Origin: an uncultured Clostridia bacterium
GTDB taxonomy: Bacteria; Bacillota; Clostridia; Oscillospirales; Acutalibacteraceae
Reading direction: 5' to 3'
DNA length: 7,314 nucleotides
Assembly (NCBI GenBank): GCA_937895645.1
Contig: CALBKQ010000190.1
Coordinates: 1-7,314 of the forward strand
Under the pieces are notes generated by a model that was given only the letters and a program-made list of their open reading frames with translations, had not been told where the DNA came from and made no database searches. Within the stretch, counting starts at the first letter, position 1. Each line of letters begins with the position of its first letter. Positions 5,672 to 7,314 of the stretch are shown piece after piece. Both the position numbers and the translations under genes were made by a program.

Positions 5672-6730
5672 TTGGAACTCTGGTCTAAAGTATGGCCGTT
5701 TTTAGTGGCAATATTATTTTTTGGACTTTTAATTTCAATCCACGAGTTAGGTCATTTTACTTTTGCAAAACTCTTCAAAGTAAAAGTAAATGAATTCTCG
5801 CTTGGTATGGGTCCGGCAATCTTCAAAAAGAAAAAAAGAGAAACTCTATACGCACTCCGTTTACTCCCGATTGGTGGTTATGTAAGTATGGAGGGTGAAG
5901 ACGAAGAAAGTCAAGATGAAAATGCCTTTAACCGTAAAAAAGTATGGCAGAAAATAATTGTAGTAGCTGCAGGCGCTATTATGAATTTAATACTTGGGCT
6001 TGTGATTGTTGCAACTGTGCTTCCAATGGAAGATTTAATCGGTACAAATCAGATTTTAGAGTTTCACGAAGGCGCAATAAGTCAACAGACAGGACTTAAA
6101 GTCGGTGACGAATTCCTTGAAATTGATGGTCATCGTGTATTCTCTGATACCGATATTTCATTTCTTATGGGACGCAGTGACGACGGCGTATTCCAAATGG
6201 TAGTTCGTCGTGATGGTGAAGAAGTAGAACTTAAAGATGTAACTTTCAAAACAGAAAAAGATGGCAAATACACATTCATAACATACGATTTTGTAATATT
6301 GGGTGAAGAAACAAACTTTCTAAATATTGTTGAAAATTCATTCAAACGGTCAGCTTCAATAGCTCGACTTGTGTGGCTCAGTTTTTTTGATTTGATAACA
6401 GGCAGATATGGCCTTACAGATTTGTCAGGTCCCGTTGGTACAGTTAATGTTATAGCAGATGCGGCAGCAGGCGCAGTAGAGAGTAAAGACGGTCTTATAA
6501 CTGCCCTTACAATGATGGCGTTCATCTCAATAAACATTGGTGTGTTTAATCTTTTGCCATTACCTGCGCTTGATGGTGGCAGACTCTTTTTCCTTGTAAT
6601 TGAGGGTATACGCAGAAAACCTCTTAACCCTAAATATGAGGGTTATGTGCACGGTGCAGGACTTGCACTTTTACTCCTTTTAATGTTAGTTGTAACTTTT
6701 AATGATATTGTAACTTTAATCAAGACATAA
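5672..6730 (+). CDS. rseP: RseP-type site-2 protease (intramembrane zinc metalloprotease)
   Basis: This is a 352-residue membrane protease of the M50/S2P family, which cleaves substrates within the membrane, such as anti-sigma factors or leftover signal peptides. HELGH (24-28) in the first membrane segment supplies the zinc histidines and catalytic Glu. FSLGMGPAIF (42-51) and LRLLPIGGYVSMEGE (62-76) follow. One PDZ domain spans roughly 125-195. NLLPLPALDGGR (293-304) gives the third zinc ligand, D301, in a late membrane segment; the last membrane helix is near 328-345. The start is taken as TTG at 5672, 4 bp after dxr: no in-frame ATG or GTG lies between the preceding gene and HELGH, and the next ATG would remove the active site. 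A weak AGGA (5655-5658) stands 13 bases before it. The substrate cannot be deduced. Position after dxr is usual in Firmicutes. Confidence 0.95.
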   Translation: MELWSKVWPFLVAILFFGLLISIHELGHFTFAKLFKVKVNEFSLGMGPAIFKKKKRETLYALRLLPIGGYVSMEGEDEESQDENAFNRKKVWQKIIVVAAGAIMNLILGLVIVATVLPMEDLIGTNQILEFHEGAISQQTGLKVGDEFLEIDGHRVFSDTDISFLMGRSDDGVFQMVVRRDGEEVELKDVTFKTEKDGKYTFITYDFVILGEETNFLNIVENSFKRSASIARLVWLSFFDLITGRYGLTDLSGPVGTVNVIADAAAGAVESKDGLITALTMMAFISINIGVFNLLPLPALDGGRLFFLVIEGIRRKPLNPKYEGYVHGAGLALLLLLMLVVTFNDIVTLIKT

Positions 6731-6743
6731 AGACGGTGAAATT

Positions 6744-7314
6744 ATGATAGAACGCAGAAAAAGTCGTGTTGTAACGGCAGGTAATGTTAAAATCGGTGGT
6801 AATAACCCTATATCAGTTCAGTCAATGCTCAACGTGGTGGCAGAAGACGCCGAGGGTAATGTTAGACAAGCTGTAGAATTAGAAAAAGCAGGTTGTCAGA
6901 TTATCCGTCTTACTGTGCCTAATAAGGAAGCAGTAAAAACTCTTTATGCAGTAAAAAATGCAGTTAATATTCCTGTTGTTGCTGATATTCATTTTGATTA
7001 TCGTTGTGCTCTTGAAAGCGTTGCGGCAGGTGTCGATAAAATCAGAATAAATCCGGGTAATATTGGTGATGATGAAAAAGTAAGAGCAGTGGCTGACGCT
7101 TGTCGTCTTCACAATGTGCCAATCCGTATTGGTGTAAATTCAGGCTCACTTGAAAAGAACTTACTTGCGAAATATGGTTCACCAACACCTGAGGCTATGG
7201 CTGAAAGTGCTATGTATCATATTGGGCTTTTAGAAAAGTTTGATTTTAACGACATTGTTGTTTCAATCAAGTCATCAGATGTTCAGAAAATGGTTAAAGC
7301 ATACAGAATTGTGT
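6744..7314 (+). CDS. ispG: 4-hydroxy-3-methylbut-2-en-1-yl diphosphate synthase, N-terminal part (runs off the right edge)
   Basis: From the ATG at 6744 the frame is open for 190 codons to the window end. IspG (GcpE) is the iron-sulfur enzyme that reductively opens MEcPP to HMBPP, the penultimate MEP step, so it belongs to the same pathway as dxr upstream. The visible part is the TIM-barrel half: RVVTAGNVKIGG (8-19), VQSMLN (25-30), LEKAGCQIIRLTVPN (46-60), VVADIHFDYR (78-87), KIRINPGNIG (99-108), RIGVNSGSLE (128-137) and SIKSSDV (174-180). The C-terminal cysteines that hold the 4Fe-4S cluster lie beyond the edge. Only a weak GGTGA (6735-6739) precedes the start, 4 bases away; the gap from rseP is 13 bp. 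After the usual VQSM, the family's threonine-rich TNT motif is replaced by LNV. Confidence 0.95.
   Translation, partial: MIERRKSRVVTAGNVKIGGNNPISVQSMLNVVAEDAEGNVRQAVELEKAGCQIIRLTVPNKEAVKTLYAVKNAVNIPVVADIHFDYRCALESVAAGVDKIRINPGNIGDDEKVRAVADACRLHNVPIRIGVNSGSLEKNLLAKYGSPTPEAMAESAMYHIGLLEKFDFNDIVVSIKSSDVQKMVKAYRIV

Noticed and set aside
6130..6537. Minus-strand frame of 135 codons inside rseP, and similar antisense frames within pyrH, frr, dxr, cdsA and ispG
   Set aside because: Each lies opposite a gene with complete family motifs, and their compositions (Ser/Thr/Arg-rich or low complexity) look like complements of coding DNA.
1..7314. CRISPR arrays, insertion sequences, attachment sites, tRNA/rRNA genes, riboswitches or a novel defence system
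   Set aside because: No regularly spaced repeats, transposase, integrase, cloverleaf or known riboswitch core was seen. Nearly all the sequence is accounted for by conserved housekeeping genes in a familiar order.

Overview
The window reads as the chromosome of an AT-rich, low-GC Gram-positive bacterium, most likely an anaerobic gut member of the class Clostridia. Three things suggest this. The tightly packed order pyrH-frr-uppS-cdsA-dxr-rseP-ispG is the standard clostridial arrangement. Isoprenoid precursors are made by the MEP route (Dxr, IspG). A NahK-type amino-sugar kinase lies beside galE, a pairing known from bacteria that use mucin or milk glycans. Family or genus cannot be fixed from this sequence alone.

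Layout. Positions 1-1346 hold a two-gene minus-strand unit: nahK (complete) followed 25 bp later by galE (only the first 70 codons are inside the window). Positions 1347-1544 are a divergent intergenic region with a near-consensus sigma-70-type promoter facing each way and several short inverted repeats. From 1545 to the right edge, seven plus-strand genes run head to tail with gaps of 51 bp or less and one 1-base overlap: pyrH (UMP kinase), frr (ribosome recycling factor), uppS (undecaprenyl diphosphate synthase), cdsA (CDP-diacylglycerol synthase), dxr (DXP reductoisomerase), rseP (site-2 intramembrane protease) and ispG (first 190 codons only).

How the genes fit together. The plus-strand operon joins nucleotide supply (UMP to UDP) and translation recycling to envelope lipid synthesis. 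Dxr and IspG make the C5 isoprenoid units, UppS polymerises them into the C55 carrier for peptidoglycan and other glycans, CdsA activates phosphatidate for phospholipids, and RseP is a membrane protease. The minus-strand pair would phosphorylate an N-acetylhexosamine at C1 and interconvert the derived UDP-sugars.

No mobile element, CRISPR array, tRNA, rRNA or recognisable riboswitch was seen, and no clearly new system. The points that merit a second look are small: a perfect 11-bp hairpin with a GCGA tetraloop between frr and uppS, the missing Shine-Dalgarno before uppS, the dyads in the divergent promoter region, the separation of pyrH-frr from rpsB-tsf, and the TTG start of rseP.
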